This document shows, piece by piece, positions 38,679-48,130 of a DNA stretch of 64,000 nt. Made by a program: the position numbers and the translations under genes. The DNA is from an uncultured Alphaproteobacteria bacterium (GTDB lineage Bacteria; Pseudomonadota; Alphaproteobacteria; HIMB59; GCA-002718135). The stretch lies in NCBI GenBank assembly GCA_902577425.1, contig CACGZD010000004.1:1-64000 (forward strand). The letters run 5' to 3'. The notes under the pieces were generated by a model. That model had not been told where the DNA came from. It worked only from the letters and a program-made list of their open reading frames with translations, and searched no databases. Position 1 is the first letter of the stretch. The number at the start of each line of letters is the position of its first letter.

Positions 38679-39614
38679 ATGAAAAAAATGTTAGAATTAG
38701 CCAAAAAAACCTTGCAGAAAGGTGGATTAGTTATTTTTCCTACAGAAACTGTTTATGGACTAGGAGGAGATGCAACAAACAATATAGCGCTTAAAAAGAT
38801 ATTTAAATTAAAAAAAAGACCTAGAAACAACCCCCTTATATGCCATTTTAAAAATATAAAAGAAGTTAAAAAAAATTGTAAAATAAAAACATTAGATAAA
38901 AAATTAATTAATTTATTTTGGCCAGGTCCATTAACGTTAATTTTAGAAAAGAAAAAAACAAGTTCAATTAGTCCATTAGTTTCAAATAGCATGAATTTTA
39001 TTGGATGCCGTATACCAAATAATAAAATTGCTAAAAGCTTGTTAAATTTAATTAATTTTCCTATAGCAGCACCTAGTGCTAATATAGCAACAAAAATTTC
39101 GAGTACTCACCCCTTACAATTACTAAAATATTTTAAGAAAAAAATTTTTATTTTAGATGGTGGTAGATCTAAATTAGGACTTGAATCAACAGTTATAAAA
39201 ACTTTTAATAAACATATTAAAATATTAAGATTAGGAAGTATTAGTATAGAAGAAATAAAATCAAAATTACCTAATGTGAAAATAATTATGTCAAATAATA
39301 AATCAAAAATTTCTCCAGGAAATCAAAAAAAACATTATGCACCTAACTTGCCAATAAGAATAAATGTAAAAAAAATAAAGAAGAATGAAAGTTTATTAAA
39401 TTTTGGAAAAAATAATCTTAAATCTAATATTTGTGAGTATAACCTTAGTTCTTCAGCTAATTTAAAAGAAGCAAGTAAAAATTTTTTTTATTATTTGCAT
39501 CTTCTTGACAATACTAAATGCTCAAAAATTGCTGTTGCACCAATACCTAATTATGGATTAGGAAAAACCATTAATGATAAATTAAAAAGAGCTTCCTATA
39601 AAAAGAATAATTAA
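38679..39614 (+). CDS. tsaC: L-threonylcarbamoyladenylate synthase (Sua5 type)
   Basis: Makes threonylcarbamoyl-AMP for the t6A modification at tRNA position 37. The YrdC domain shows FPTETVYGLGGDA and KKRPRNNPLICHF; the 311-residue length and a C-terminal domain after PGNQKKHYAP indicate the long Sua5-type architecture. It is divergent from parA. The final four bases overlap the convergent amine oxidase gene. Confidence 0.93.
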   Translation: MKKMLELAKKTLQKGGLVIFPTETVYGLGGDATNNIALKKIFKLKKRPRNNPLICHFKNIKEVKKNCKIKTLDKKLINLFWPGPLTLILEKKKTSSISPLVSNSMNFIGCRIPNNKIAKSLLNLINFPIAAPSANIATKISSTHPLQLLKYFKKKIFILDGGRSKLGLESTVIKTFNKHIKILRLGSISIEEIKSKLPNVKIIMSNNKSKISPGNQKKHYAPNLPIRINVKKIKKNESLLNFGKNNLKSNICEYNLSSSANLKEASKNFFYYLHLLDNTKCSKIAVAPIPNYGLGKTINDKLKRASYKKNN

Positions 39615-40936
39615 AATTTATATTTTATTGAATCTCTTAGTTTATAATAAAAAATAGCTGAAGAATAAATAGGTCTTCTAAAAAAATCTCCTCCTGGAAT
39701 TATTAAATGTTTTATATTAGAAAATAAATCAAACCTCTCTGGTTTTCCTTCAATTTTTTCAGAAATCAATTTTCCTGCAAATGTACTTAATGCAAGCCCA
39801 TGACCAGAATAACCTTGTGCATAAATTAATTTATTATTCATTAAAGTGCCAAAATGTGGAAGTCGATTAATTGTTATTGCTAAAGTACCACCCCAAGCAA
39901 AATCTATGTTGAAATCTTTAAGTGTAGGAAATACTTTATCCATTCTATTTTTAACAAGATTTTTAGAATTTTTCACAAACATAGCAGAATAAGTTTCACC
40001 ACCACCAAAAATTAATCTCCAATCTTCTGAAAATCGGTAATAATCTATTATAAATCTAGTATCACATACAGCATGATTATTTTTTATAAGTTCTCTGGCT
40101 TTTTTTTCTCCTAAAGGTTCTGTAGCAATTACATAATTATTTATAGGCATAAACCTTTGTCTAATATTGTTAAGTAAATTATCTAAATATCCGTTACAAG
40201 CTACTATCACCTTTTTAGATTTAATTTTTTTGAGATTTGAATAACAATAAATAGAATTTTTATGTTCTATTATTTTCGTTATAGGTGTGTTTTCAAAAAC
40301 TTTTATTTTTGTAGATTTAATTTGATTTCCTATACCTAGTAAAAATTTTAAAGGATTAATATGATAACTACCATAATTAATTAATCCAGATTCATATATA
40401 TTAGATTGAATTTCATCTTTTATTTGAAATTTGTTTAAAAGTTTTAAATTTTTATAATTATAAAATTTTTCTAAATGGTTTTTTTCTTCTTCAAAATATT
40501 TTATATCTTTTTTAAAACATCCTGCACTAATTACTCCATTTTGTAAATTACAATCAATTTTAAATTTATTTATTAAATCAATTGAATATTGTACTGCTTC
40601 TAGCCCAAAATTCCAAAATTCTCTCGCAGTTTCATATCCTAATTTTTTTTCAAGAAAAAATTGATCTTTTCGCATTCCATTACCTAATTGGCCACCATTT
40701 CTTCCTGAAGCGCCCCAGCCAATCAATCTTGCTTCACATAAAGCTACAGAATATCCTTTATTGGCTAAGTTTAATGCACTTGATATTCCTGTTAGACCGC
40801 CTCCAATAATGCAAATATCAACCTCTAAATAATCTTCTAAAAAATCTTCTGAATTATAGGGTTTTACAGAATGTTTATAATAACTTTCTTTTTCATTATC
40901 ATGTTGTTCATAGGTCTTTTTTTTGTTAAATAACAT
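39611..40936 (-). CDS. FAD-dependent amine oxidase, PuuB-like (copy 1)
   Basis: DAO-family flavoenzyme of 441 residues. FAD-binding motif is CIIGGGLTGISSAL; the family pattern GWGASGRNGGQ follows, as in gamma-glutamylputrescine oxidase and sarcosine-oxidase relatives. The C-terminal block GYSGHGLALSTFAGKL completes the FAD site. The ATG at 40936 is preferred over an upstream TTG. Probably oxidises a secondary or glutamylated amine to an aldehyde. Divergent from a PuuA-like ligase gene, a typical pairing for the gamma-glutamylated putrescine pathway. Exact substrate is inferred. Confidence 0.85.
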   Translation of the reverse strand: MLFNKKKTYEQHDNEKESYYKHSVKPYNSEDFLEDYLEVDICIIGGGLTGISSALNLANKGYSVALCEARLIGWGASGRNGGQLGNGMRKDQFFLEKKLGYETAREFWNFGLEAVQYSIDLINKFKIDCNLQNGVISAGCFKKDIKYFEEEKNHLEKFYNYKNLKLLNKFQIKDEIQSNIYESGLINYGSYHINPLKFLLGIGNQIKSTKIKVFENTPITKIIEHKNSIYCYSNLKKIKSKKVIVACNGYLDNLLNNIRQRFMPINNYVIATEPLGEKKARELIKNNHAVCDTRFIIDYYRFSEDWRLIFGGGETYSAMFVKNSKNLVKNRMDKVFPTLKDFNIDFAWGGTLAITINRLPHFGTLMNNKLIYAQGYSGHGLALSTFAGKLISEKIEGKPERFDLFSNIKHLIIPGGDFFRRPIYSSAIFYYKLRDSIKYKF

Positions 40937-40958
40937 AATAATATGAAACAATAATATC

Positions 40959-40985
40959 GTAATTCCTTTTCAAAACAAGAATTAC
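40959..40985. promoter_or_regulatory. Inverted repeat between PuuB-like and PuuA-like genes
   Basis: Perfect 7-base arms GTAATTC / GAATTAC separated by 13 bases, centred between the divergent starts at 40936 and 41010. It differs from the TTGAAT-N4-ATTCAA palindromes elsewhere in the cluster, so a different regulator or an RNA hairpin is possible. Confidence 0.4.
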
Positions 40986-41009
40986 ATATTTCAAATTTAA
41001 ATAATCATA

Positions 41010-42374
41010 ATGTCTGAAAATTTTCAAAATTGGATTAAAGAGAATTCTATTACTGAAGTTGAGTGTTTAGTACCTGATTTAGGAGGTATTGCGAGAGGTA
41101 AAATTCTTCCTTCCAATAAATTTCTAAAAGGTATGGAGAATGATAGTCATAGATTGCCTCAATCAGTATTTATTCAAACAATTTCTGGAGGTTATGCGAA
41201 TGAAGAAGAAGATCTTCCAAATGATGTCTACAACCCTACAGATATTGATGTCATTTTAAGACCTGATTTTAATACAATAAGAAATGTGCCATGGTATGAA
41301 GATCCAACAGCGCAAGTAATTTGCGATGCTGTTAATTTAAATGGCTCTACTGTAATAAACTCTAGTAGAACTGTTCTTAAAAAAATAATTAAACAATTTA
41401 ATGATTTAGGATACCAACCTATAGTTTCACCGGAAGTTGAATTTTATTTAGTAAAACCTAATCCTGACTCAGATTATCCTCTAGAAGTTCCTATAGGACA
41501 ATCAGGAAGAGAAGAAAAAGGTAAACAGGCATTTGGAATTGATGCAGTTAATGAATTTGATAATCTATTTGAAGATGTTTACAATTATTGTGAACAACAG
41601 AATATAGAAATAGATACAATAAATCATGAAAGTGGCTCTGCGCAGATGGAAATTAATTTTCAACATGGGGATCCTCTAGAATTAGCTGACCAAGTATTTC
41701 TTTTTAAGAGAACTTTAAGACAAGCAGCTATTAAACATAAACTATATGCAACTTTTATGGCAAAGCCAATTGAGAATCAACCTGGAAGCTCATTACATTT
41801 ACATCAATCATTGCTTAATACAAAAAATAAAAAAAATGTTTTTTTTAATAAGAAAAATACAATTTCCAATTTAATGAAAAATTATATTGGAGGTTTGCAA
41901 GAATTCACTCCAAAATTAATGCCAATTCATGCTCCAAATATTAATTCATATAGACGTTTATTTGCTACTTGGGATGCTCCTAGAAATACAAACTGGGGGA
42001 TAGGTAACAGATCATGTGGATTCCGAATTCCTTCGAATGAAGAATATAGTATGCGAATTGAAAATAGAATTTCTGGCTCTGATACTAACCCTTACTTAGT
42101 AATTGCTGCAAATCTAGCAGCAGGATATTTAGGGATTAAAAATAAAATTAAGCCAACTGACGAAACTAAAAAAAGTGTATTTGGGCAAAAGCAAAGCTCT
42201 TTACCTACAACGATGGAGGAAGCTATTTCATTATTTGAAAAAGATGACCAAATTAATGAAGTATTTAATCAAAAATTTGTAAGAACTATAGCTGCTATTA
42301 GAAAAGTTGAAAATCAAGCATATCTTAAAGTCATTAGTTCGTGGGAGAGAGAATTTCTACTATTAAATGTTTAA
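41010..42374 (+). CDS. Glutamine-synthetase-family ligase, PuuA-like (copy 1)
   Basis: A 454-residue glutamine-synthetase fold enzyme that should join the gamma-carboxyl of glutamate to an amine. The N-terminal beta-grasp has VPDLGGIARGK; the catalytic domain has SPEVEFYLV, the EINFQHGDPLELADQ block and the ATP site FMAKPIENQPGSSLHLHQSL. It lacks the adenylylation-tyrosine region of true GlnA and resembles gamma-glutamylputrescine synthetase. The neighbouring PuuB-like oxidase supports that role. The 3' end overlaps the Rieske gene by four bases. Confidence 0.87.
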   Translation: MSENFQNWIKENSITEVECLVPDLGGIARGKILPSNKFLKGMENDSHRLPQSVFIQTISGGYANEEEDLPNDVYNPTDIDVILRPDFNTIRNVPWYEDPTAQVICDAVNLNGSTVINSSRTVLKKIIKQFNDLGYQPIVSPEVEFYLVKPNPDSDYPLEVPIGQSGREEKGKQAFGIDAVNEFDNLFEDVYNYCEQQNIEIDTINHESGSAQMEINFQHGDPLELADQVFLFKRTLRQAAIKHKLYATFMAKPIENQPGSSLHLHQSLLNTKNKKNVFFNKKNTISNLMKNYIGGLQEFTPKLMPIHAPNINSYRRLFATWDAPRNTNWGIGNRSCGFRIPSNEEYSMRIENRISGSDTNPYLVIAANLAAGYLGIKNKIKPTDETKKSVFGQKQSSLPTTMEEAISLFEKDDQINEVFNQKFVRTIAAIRKVENQAYLKVISSWEREFLLLNV

Positions 42375-43603
42375 GAGATAGAAATTTCTAAATGTTTTAA
42401 ATACCAAGATTTGAATTTTTCTAATCCCTTTTCCATTTGAGATAGAGGTCCTGGCGTATATTTTTTTGACAAAACTCCTTTTTGATTGTTTTCAATTATC
42501 TTTTTATCGGCAATAGTTGTCAAATCCCACATCCATATCATTTCTTCTATGTTATAATCTTTACCCTCCTCTGCATCTTTGTGAACTAGCCACATTAGTT
42601 CTACTTGAGTATGCAATGAAGAAATGGGAATAAAAGTAAAAAGCGTTGCAAAGTCATTGCACATAAGTAAACTATTAAAAGGAGATGTTCCAACAGATGT
42701 ATAGCCACAATCATATTCTTTAAAATTTCCCATTAACTTTGAAACAGGTTTTCCGGATTTAGTTTCTGTAAACATTCCTTCTTTAAGCGGAGTTCTCTCA
42801 GCACTTCTAGAATAATCATTAAATTCACTTTCAGAGTATTCTCCAGTAATGTGACCCATTTTTTTTACTTTTTCATTCCAATTTTCTAAAATTTTATCAA
42901 ACTTTTTTGATGAAGGTCCTGTATTACTTCCAGCACCATAAGCAATAATATATTCTTTATCATGAACCTTGCAATATTCAGGATGAGCGGGTTGACAGTG
43001 ATAACATTCATGAAAATTATCAAGTGTAAGCTTCCAATTTCCATTTGTTGGATACATCTGTCTATGCGCAATTTTAGCATTAGACAAACCATGTAATTCA
43101 ATAAATTTTTTAGTAGGAGCAATAAATTCATTAAAATTATTTGGTTTATCTGACAAATTGATGAATATAAGTCCTTCAAAAATTTTTAAGTTACATTTAT
43201 TTAATGACCATTCTTCTCTCTTAAAATTATCATTCATCAACCTAGCAGACTTTATTGTTCCATCTAAATTATAACTCCAAGCATGGTAAGGGCAAACTAA
43301 TAATTTTTTATTTCCTGACTCTTCCAAACAAATATGTGATCCTCTATGTCGACAAACATTATAATGAGCATAAATTTTATCATTTTTATCACGAATAATT
43401 ATTATTGATTCTTTTCCTATATTAAAAAGAAAGTAATCACCATATTTTGGAATTCTTGAGACATGTCCCACAAATACCCATTGTTTAGAAAAAATATTTT
43501 TTATATCTAAATCAAAAATATAATCATCGACATAAAATTCCTGATCTAATGTGTAATTTGATTTCTGTTTTTTTATCAAATTTTTTAAAATATCATAATT
43601 CAT
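42371..43603 (-). CDS. Rieske oxygenase alpha subunit, quaternary-amine demethylase type
   Basis: Non-haem iron oxygenase of 410 residues. The Rieske [2Fe-2S] site is C84-x-H86 and C104-x2-H107. The mononuclear iron ligands are H202 and H207 in the NFHECYHCQPAH block with a likely Asp366. Overall pattern recalls GbcA (glycine betaine), Stc2 (stachydrine) and choline-monooxygenase-like enzymes, which remove methyl groups from quaternary amines or hydroxylate them. No reductase gene is adjacent. The ATG at 43603 leaves room for the operator at 43624-43639. Substrate inferred only by family. Confidence 0.85.
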   Translation of the reverse strand: MNYDILKNLIKKQKSNYTLDQEFYVDDYIFDLDIKNIFSKQWVFVGHVSRIPKYGDYFLFNIGKESIIIIRDKNDKIYAHYNVCRHRGSHICLEESGNKKLLVCPYHAWSYNLDGTIKSARLMNDNFKREEWSLNKCNLKIFEGLIFINLSDKPNNFNEFIAPTKKFIELHGLSNAKIAHRQMYPTNGNWKLTLDNFHECYHCQPAHPEYCKVHDKEYIIAYGAGSNTGPSSKKFDKILENWNEKVKKMGHITGEYSESEFNDYSRSAERTPLKEGMFTETKSGKPVSKLMGNFKEYDCGYTSVGTSPFNSLLMCNDFATLFTFIPISSLHTQVELMWLVHKDAEEGKDYNIEEMIWMWDLTTIADKKIIENNQKGVLSKKYTPGPLSQMEKGLEKFKSWYLKHLEISIS

Positions 43604-43623
43604 TAATATATATATAATATTGA

Positions 43624-43639
43624 TTGAATATCCATTCAA
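43624..43639. promoter_or_regulatory. Predicted TetR operator, site A
   Basis: TTGAATATCCATTCAA, a perfect palindrome of 6-base arms with N4; flanking A and T extend each arm to seven. It lies in the 55-base region between the divergent Rieske and PuuB-like genes. It has the same arms and spacing as site C next to the TetR gene. Confidence 0.7.
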
Positions 43640-43658
43640 TGAAATTTATAAGCAACTA

Positions 43659-44993
43659 ATGACAGGCTTATACCATCAAGATATATATAAATTTGAAAAG
43701 CCTATAAATAGTTATTGGGAAACTACTGCTAATACAAAAAATCAATATAACAAATTAAAAGAAGATATTAATACAAATATATTGGTTATTGGAGGTGGGT
43801 ATACTGGCATATCCTGTGCTTTAAGTTTATCAAAAAAATATAATGAAGAAGTTACTTTGGTTGAAGCAGGACATATTGGATGGGGATCTTCAGCAAGAAA
43901 TGCAGGATTTTGCTGCATACCCCCTGCAAAAATGTCGGTATCAAAAATGTTTAAGAAATATGGGAAAGAAGAAACTAAAAAATTTTTTCAAAATACAATT
44001 GAAGGATCAAATTTTACAAAAGATTTAATATCAGAATATAATATTGATTGCGACTTAACGGGAGATTGTAATTATGAAGTCGCTCCTCATCCAGACTACT
44101 TTCAATCTATTAAAAAAGAAGCAGATGTATATAAAAAAGAATTTGGAATAGAAACAAAAATTTATTCTCAATCTGAATTTAATCAAATAGGACATACAGG
44201 TGAAGAGCAATTTGGGGCTTTTTCTTATAAGCCTGGATTTGCAATTAATCCTCTAAAATTTTTACTGGGTTTAGCCAAAGAAGCAAAAAAATCTGGTGTT
44301 AAAATTTATCAAAATAGTAAAGTTAGCAAAATAGAAAAAAAGAATGGAAAGTATAATATTATTATAAATGAAAACAAAATTACATCGAACAAAATAGTTA
44401 TGGCCACTAATGGATTTTATAAAGATGATTTATTTCCAAAACTTAATAATAGAATCCTCCCTGTAATATCTAATATTATTATTACAAAACCACTTACAAA
44501 TGATCAAATTTTGGCTCATAATTTTGTTACACACAACCCTATCTTAAATAATAGAAATTTACTTTTTTATTATAGATTATTAAAAGATAATCGTTTCTTA
44601 TTTGGTGCTAGAGGTGATTTAGTTGGAAGTGAAGAGTCTTCTCTAATAAAATCAAAAAAAATGGAACAACAAATGAAAAAAGTTTTTCCTGAATGGAAAA
44701 ATGTTGAAATTGATTATCATTGGCGAGGTCTTGTTGCTGTAACTACAAAATTTACTCCTTCAATTGGTAAATTAGACGATGATGAAATTTACTATAGTTT
44801 TGGTTATCAAGCAAATGGAGTTAATACTGCTCCTTGGTCTGGCAAGGAACTTGCAAACTTAATCGTATCAAATAGTAAAGAACTTAACATTTCAAAATTT
44901 TATCAAGGATTACCAAGAAGGTTTCCTTTTCCAAAATTGAGATTATTTTATCTAAAGATGTATTTAGCATATCATTCATTAATGGATAAATAA
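43659..44993 (+). CDS. FAD-dependent amine oxidase, PuuB-like (copy 2)
   Basis: A second DAO-family flavoenzyme, 444 residues. FAD motif LVIGGGYTGISCAL and GWGSSARNAGFCC are present, with a C-terminal SFGYQANGVNTAPWSGKEL block. It is clearly related to, but distinct from, the copy at 39.6-40.9 kb. The ATG at 43659 is chosen; a TTG at 43620 would run through the operator palindrome. Divergent pairing with a Rieske oxygenase under a shared operator suggests it oxidises the demethylated amine. That is inference. Confidence 0.84.
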   Translation: MTGLYHQDIYKFEKPINSYWETTANTKNQYNKLKEDINTNILVIGGGYTGISCALSLSKKYNEEVTLVEAGHIGWGSSARNAGFCCIPPAKMSVSKMFKKYGKEETKKFFQNTIEGSNFTKDLISEYNIDCDLTGDCNYEVAPHPDYFQSIKKEADVYKKEFGIETKIYSQSEFNQIGHTGEEQFGAFSYKPGFAINPLKFLLGLAKEAKKSGVKIYQNSKVSKIEKKNGKYNIIINENKITSNKIVMATNGFYKDDLFPKLNNRILPVISNIIITKPLTNDQILAHNFVTHNPILNNRNLLFYYRLLKDNRFLFGARGDLVGSEESSLIKSKKMEQQMKKVFPEWKNVEIDYHWRGLVAVTTKFTPSIGKLDDDEIYYSFGYQANGVNTAPWSGKELANLIVSNSKELNISKFYQGLPRRFPFPKLRLFYLKMYLAYHSLMDK

Positions 44994-45026
44994 ACTTATG
45001 ATAATTACTACTTAGCAAATCTTTAA

Positions 45027-46799
45027 ATGAAAACTTTTAAACCCTTATTATATTTAATGCCATATTTGTGGCCTAAAAATAATAAAAATTTTAAGATAAG
45101 ATTGATTTTAGCAATCTGTTTTTTAATCTTTGCCAAATTAGCAAATGTTTCGGTTCCAATTTTTTTAGGAAAAGCCGTTGATTCACTAGATGGACTTAAT
45201 AAAAATTCTTTAATCATTTTTATCCCTATAGTTTTTATTGCTGCGTATGGAATTGCAAGATTTTTGCATGTTGGTTTTGGTGAAATACGAGATGCTTTAT
45301 TTGCAAGAATTGGACAAAATGCAATTAGAAGAGCTGCTTTAAAAGTATTTGAGCATCTTCATAATTTATCATTAAAATTTCACTTAAATAGACAAACAGG
45401 AGCTTTAAGTAGAATTATAGACAGAGGGATAGGGGCAATAGATTTTATACTTCGCTTTGTAACTTTTAATATTTTTCCAACATTATTGGAAATAATTTTA
45501 GTTTGTCTTATTCTTTTAAATTTATTTAGTTGGTATTTTTCAATTATTACTTTTTTTGTAATCCTCTTTTACATAGCTTTTACATTTATCGTGACAGAAT
45601 GGCGAGTTCAAATTAGAAAAAAAATGAATGATGCTGATAATGTTAGAGGTCAAAAATCAATTGATAGTTTATTAAATTATGAAACAGTAAAATATTTTAA
45701 TAATGAAAACTTTGAATCTTCAAATTATGATAAATCTTTAGAAGAATATGAAAAATTTGCTATCAAAAGTGCAATAAGTTTAAATTTTTTAAATTTAGGA
45801 CAAGCATTAATTATTACAATTGGAATAATTGGAATGATGATCCTAACCGTATATCAAATTCAATCAAATGAAATGACTATTGGAGATTTTATTATAGTTA
45901 ATACCTATTTAATTCAGCTATCAATTCCCCTAAACTTTATAGGTTTTGTATATTGGCAAATAAAGCAATCTTTAGTTGATATGGAAAATATGTTTACTCT
46001 GTTAAATGAAAAAACAGAAATAAAAGATAATATTGATGCAAAAGATTTAATAATTTCAAATGCATCAGTTACCTTTAAAAATGTTTCTTTTCATTATGAT
46101 GAAAAAAGAAAAATTATTAAAAATATATCTTTTAAAATTTATCCTAATCAAACTGTCGCAATAGTAGGACCTACTGGTGCAGGAAAATCAACAATAAGTA
46201 AAATTTTTTTTAGATTTTATGATCCTACCTCTGGGTCAATATTAATTGATAATCAAGATATAAGAAAAGTAACACAAAAATCTCTTCGCAAACAAATTGC
46301 TGTGGTGCCTCAAGATACCGTCTTATTTAATGAAACTTTGTTTTATAATATTTCTTATGGTAATCCAAATTCATCTAAAGAAGAAGTCATTCAAGTTACA
46401 AAAATGGCAAAATTACATGAATTCATTGAGAACTTACCTGATGGATATAATACTATAGTTGGAGAAAGAGGTTTGAAACTTTCTGGAGGTGAAAAACAAC
46501 GAGTTGCTATAGCAAGAGCTTTACTCAAAAAACCTAAAATTTTCTTTTTTGATGAAGCTACTTCTTCATTAGATACAAAAACAGAAAAAGAAATTCAAAA
46601 TAATCTAGAACATTTATCAAAAAATATAACAACTATAATAATAGCTCATAGACTTTCTACTGTTAAAAATGCTGACAATATAATTGTATTAAATAATGGA
46701 GAAATAGCTGAAACAGGAAATCACAAAAAATTATTAGAATTTAATGGATTGTATTCAAGCCTTTGGAAACAGCAAGAAAAAAACTTTAAAGATAAGTAA
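45027..46799 (+). CDS. ABC exporter, Atm1/ABCB7-like
   Basis: A 590-residue half transporter: N-terminal membrane domain with about six helices (residues 20-310) and a C-terminal ATPase with Walker A GPTGAGKST, signature LSGGEKQRVA and Walker B FFFDEATSSLD. The opening PYLWPKN and AKLANVSVPIFLGKAVDSL match alphaproteobacterial Atm1-type exporters, which move glutathione conjugates or glutathione-bound metals. It lies inside the amine cluster but is probably an independent housekeeping or detoxification gene. Confidence 0.88.
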   Translation: MKTFKPLLYLMPYLWPKNNKNFKIRLILAICFLIFAKLANVSVPIFLGKAVDSLDGLNKNSLIIFIPIVFIAAYGIARFLHVGFGEIRDALFARIGQNAIRRAALKVFEHLHNLSLKFHLNRQTGALSRIIDRGIGAIDFILRFVTFNIFPTLLEIILVCLILLNLFSWYFSIITFFVILFYIAFTFIVTEWRVQIRKKMNDADNVRGQKSIDSLLNYETVKYFNNENFESSNYDKSLEEYEKFAIKSAISLNFLNLGQALIITIGIIGMMILTVYQIQSNEMTIGDFIIVNTYLIQLSIPLNFIGFVYWQIKQSLVDMENMFTLLNEKTEIKDNIDAKDLIISNASVTFKNVSFHYDEKRKIIKNISFKIYPNQTVAIVGPTGAGKSTISKIFFRFYDPTSGSILIDNQDIRKVTQKSLRKQIAVVPQDTVLFNETLFYNISYGNPNSSKEEVIQVTKMAKLHEFIENLPDGYNTIVGERGLKLSGGEKQRVAIARALLKKPKIFFFDEATSSLDTKTEKEIQNNLEHLSKNITTIIIAHRLSTVKNADNIIVLNNGEIAETGNHKKLLEFNGLYSSLWKQQEKNFKDK

Positions 46800-46860
46800 T
46801 GAGAAAAAAGATGATTTTTTTTTTAGAAAATGTAAAAGTTGTAAAATTTCAAATAACTAA

Positions 46861-47904
46861 ATGAATACTCCTAAAGAAAAAAATTTTTATATGCCTCCAG
46901 AATGGTATCAACATGAATGTTGTTGGATGCAATGGCCTTATAACAACCCTAATCTTGATGGATATGGAGCTGTACCTTCATGGTCTCATTTTGATTTTGA
47001 TAAAGGTCGATTAGCATGGTCTAATGTGGCTAACTCTATTTCTAAATTTGAAAAAGTTAAGATGATTGTTCATCCTGATGAAATATCAAAAGCAAAAGAA
47101 TTACTAAATTCCGAAATTGAAATTATTCAACTAAAAATTGATGATTGTTGGGCAAGAGATAGTGGAGCTATTTTTTTATTAAATAAAGAAAATAAACTTG
47201 GTGGAATTGATTGGGAATTCAATGGATGGGGTAAATTTAAACCATTTGACTCTGATAATAAAGTTGCTAAATTTATGATAGAAAAATCATCAGCTACTTA
47301 TTTTAAAAATAATATGATCTTAGAAGGAGGATCTATTCATGTTGATGGAGAAGGAACCCTTTTAACTACTGAACAATGTTTACTTAATAAAAATAGAAAT
47401 CCAAAATTATCTAAAGAGGAAATTGAAAATAACTTAAAAGAATATTTAAATATAAATAAAATAATTTGGCTAAAAAATGGTACTGATGAAGGTACAGATG
47501 GTCATGTAGATAATATTGCATGTTTTGTTAAATCAGGAACAGTGTTGGCTCTTTCCTGTAATGATAGAAATGATCCTTTTTATGAAAGAATAAATGAAAA
47601 TTTAGAAATATTAAGAACCTCTACTGATAACAAAGGTAGAAAATTAAATGTTATTGAAATAGAAATGTCTTATAAGAGATTAATACCTAATGATGATGAG
47701 CCTAGTTCATATATTAATTTTTATATAGCTAATAAAGGTATAGTAATGCCGAGTTTTGAAGATGAAAAAGCAGATTACAGGGCAAAAAATATTGTACAAT
47801 CAGTTTTTCCTGATAGAAAAATCATTGCTATCAATGGTATTAATATATCTATGGGCGGAGGTAATGTACATTGTATTACACAACAACAACCAAAAAGTTT
47901 ATAA
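46861..47904 (+). CDS. aguA: Agmatine deiminase
   Basis: Hydrolyses agmatine to N-carbamoylputrescine and ammonia. The 347-residue protein is of the PAD_porph fold. Visible blocks are CCWMQWP near the start, DDCWARDSGAIF (substrate Asp/Arg), GTDGHVDNIACF (His/Asp) and the nucleophile Cys338 in GGGNVHCITQQ. Immediately followed by a DUF6356 gene and aguB, so the pathway to putrescine is encoded in one rightward unit. Confidence 0.95.
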   Translation: MNTPKEKNFYMPPEWYQHECCWMQWPYNNPNLDGYGAVPSWSHFDFDKGRLAWSNVANSISKFEKVKMIVHPDEISKAKELLNSEIEIIQLKIDDCWARDSGAIFLLNKENKLGGIDWEFNGWGKFKPFDSDNKVAKFMIEKSSATYFKNNMILEGGSIHVDGEGTLLTTEQCLLNKNRNPKLSKEEIENNLKEYLNINKIIWLKNGTDEGTDGHVDNIACFVKSGTVLALSCNDRNDPFYERINENLEILRTSTDNKGRKLNVIEIEMSYKRLIPNDDEPSSYINFYIANKGIVMPSFEDEKADYRAKNIVQSVFPDRKIIAINGINISMGGGNVHCITQQQPKSL

Positions 47905-47905
47905 G

Positions 47906-48130
47906 ATGAATATATTTTATAAATCAAAAGAACATTGTGATAATGCTAAAGAAACTTATTTTCAACATATGATAATTGCAATAAAAATATCATCTAGTCT
48001 TTTACTAGCATCTCTAATGGGGTTTATACACTCTCTTATTCCTGCTTTATTTGAAAAAAGTGCAAGCAATAAAATAATAAATTTATATAATTATCTTCAA
48101 AAAAATAAAAGGATTGACGATGAAAATTAA
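47906..48130 (+). CDS. DUF6356 family small membrane protein
   Basis: A 74-residue protein that starts one base after aguA and overlaps aguB by 11 bases. Pattern: short polar N-terminus, ETYFQHMIIA, one hydrophobic helix (about residues 28-48) and IHSLIPALFEKSAS. This fits the alphaproteobacterial DUF6356 family, whose function is unknown. Its tight position between the two agmatine genes implies cotranslation but not necessarily a shared function. Confidence 0.75.
   Translation: MNIFYKSKEHCDNAKETYFQHMIIAIKISSSLLLASLMGFIHSLIPALFEKSASNKIINLYNYLQKNKRIDDEN

Noticed and set aside
43620-43658. Longer N-terminus for the second PuuB-like oxidase from a TTG
   Set aside because: It would translate the TTGAAT palindrome region, has no ribosome-binding site, and adds residues not typical of the family; the ATG at 43659 fits.
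45027-46799. Atm1-like exporter as part of the amine regulon
   Set aside because: It has a separate spacer without the palindrome and its family exports glutathione-linked compounds; position alone is not enough.
47756-47905. Upstream extension of the DUF6356 gene into aguA
   Set aside because: The extra residues are out-of-frame aguA sequence; the ATG one base after the aguA stop gives the family-like protein.
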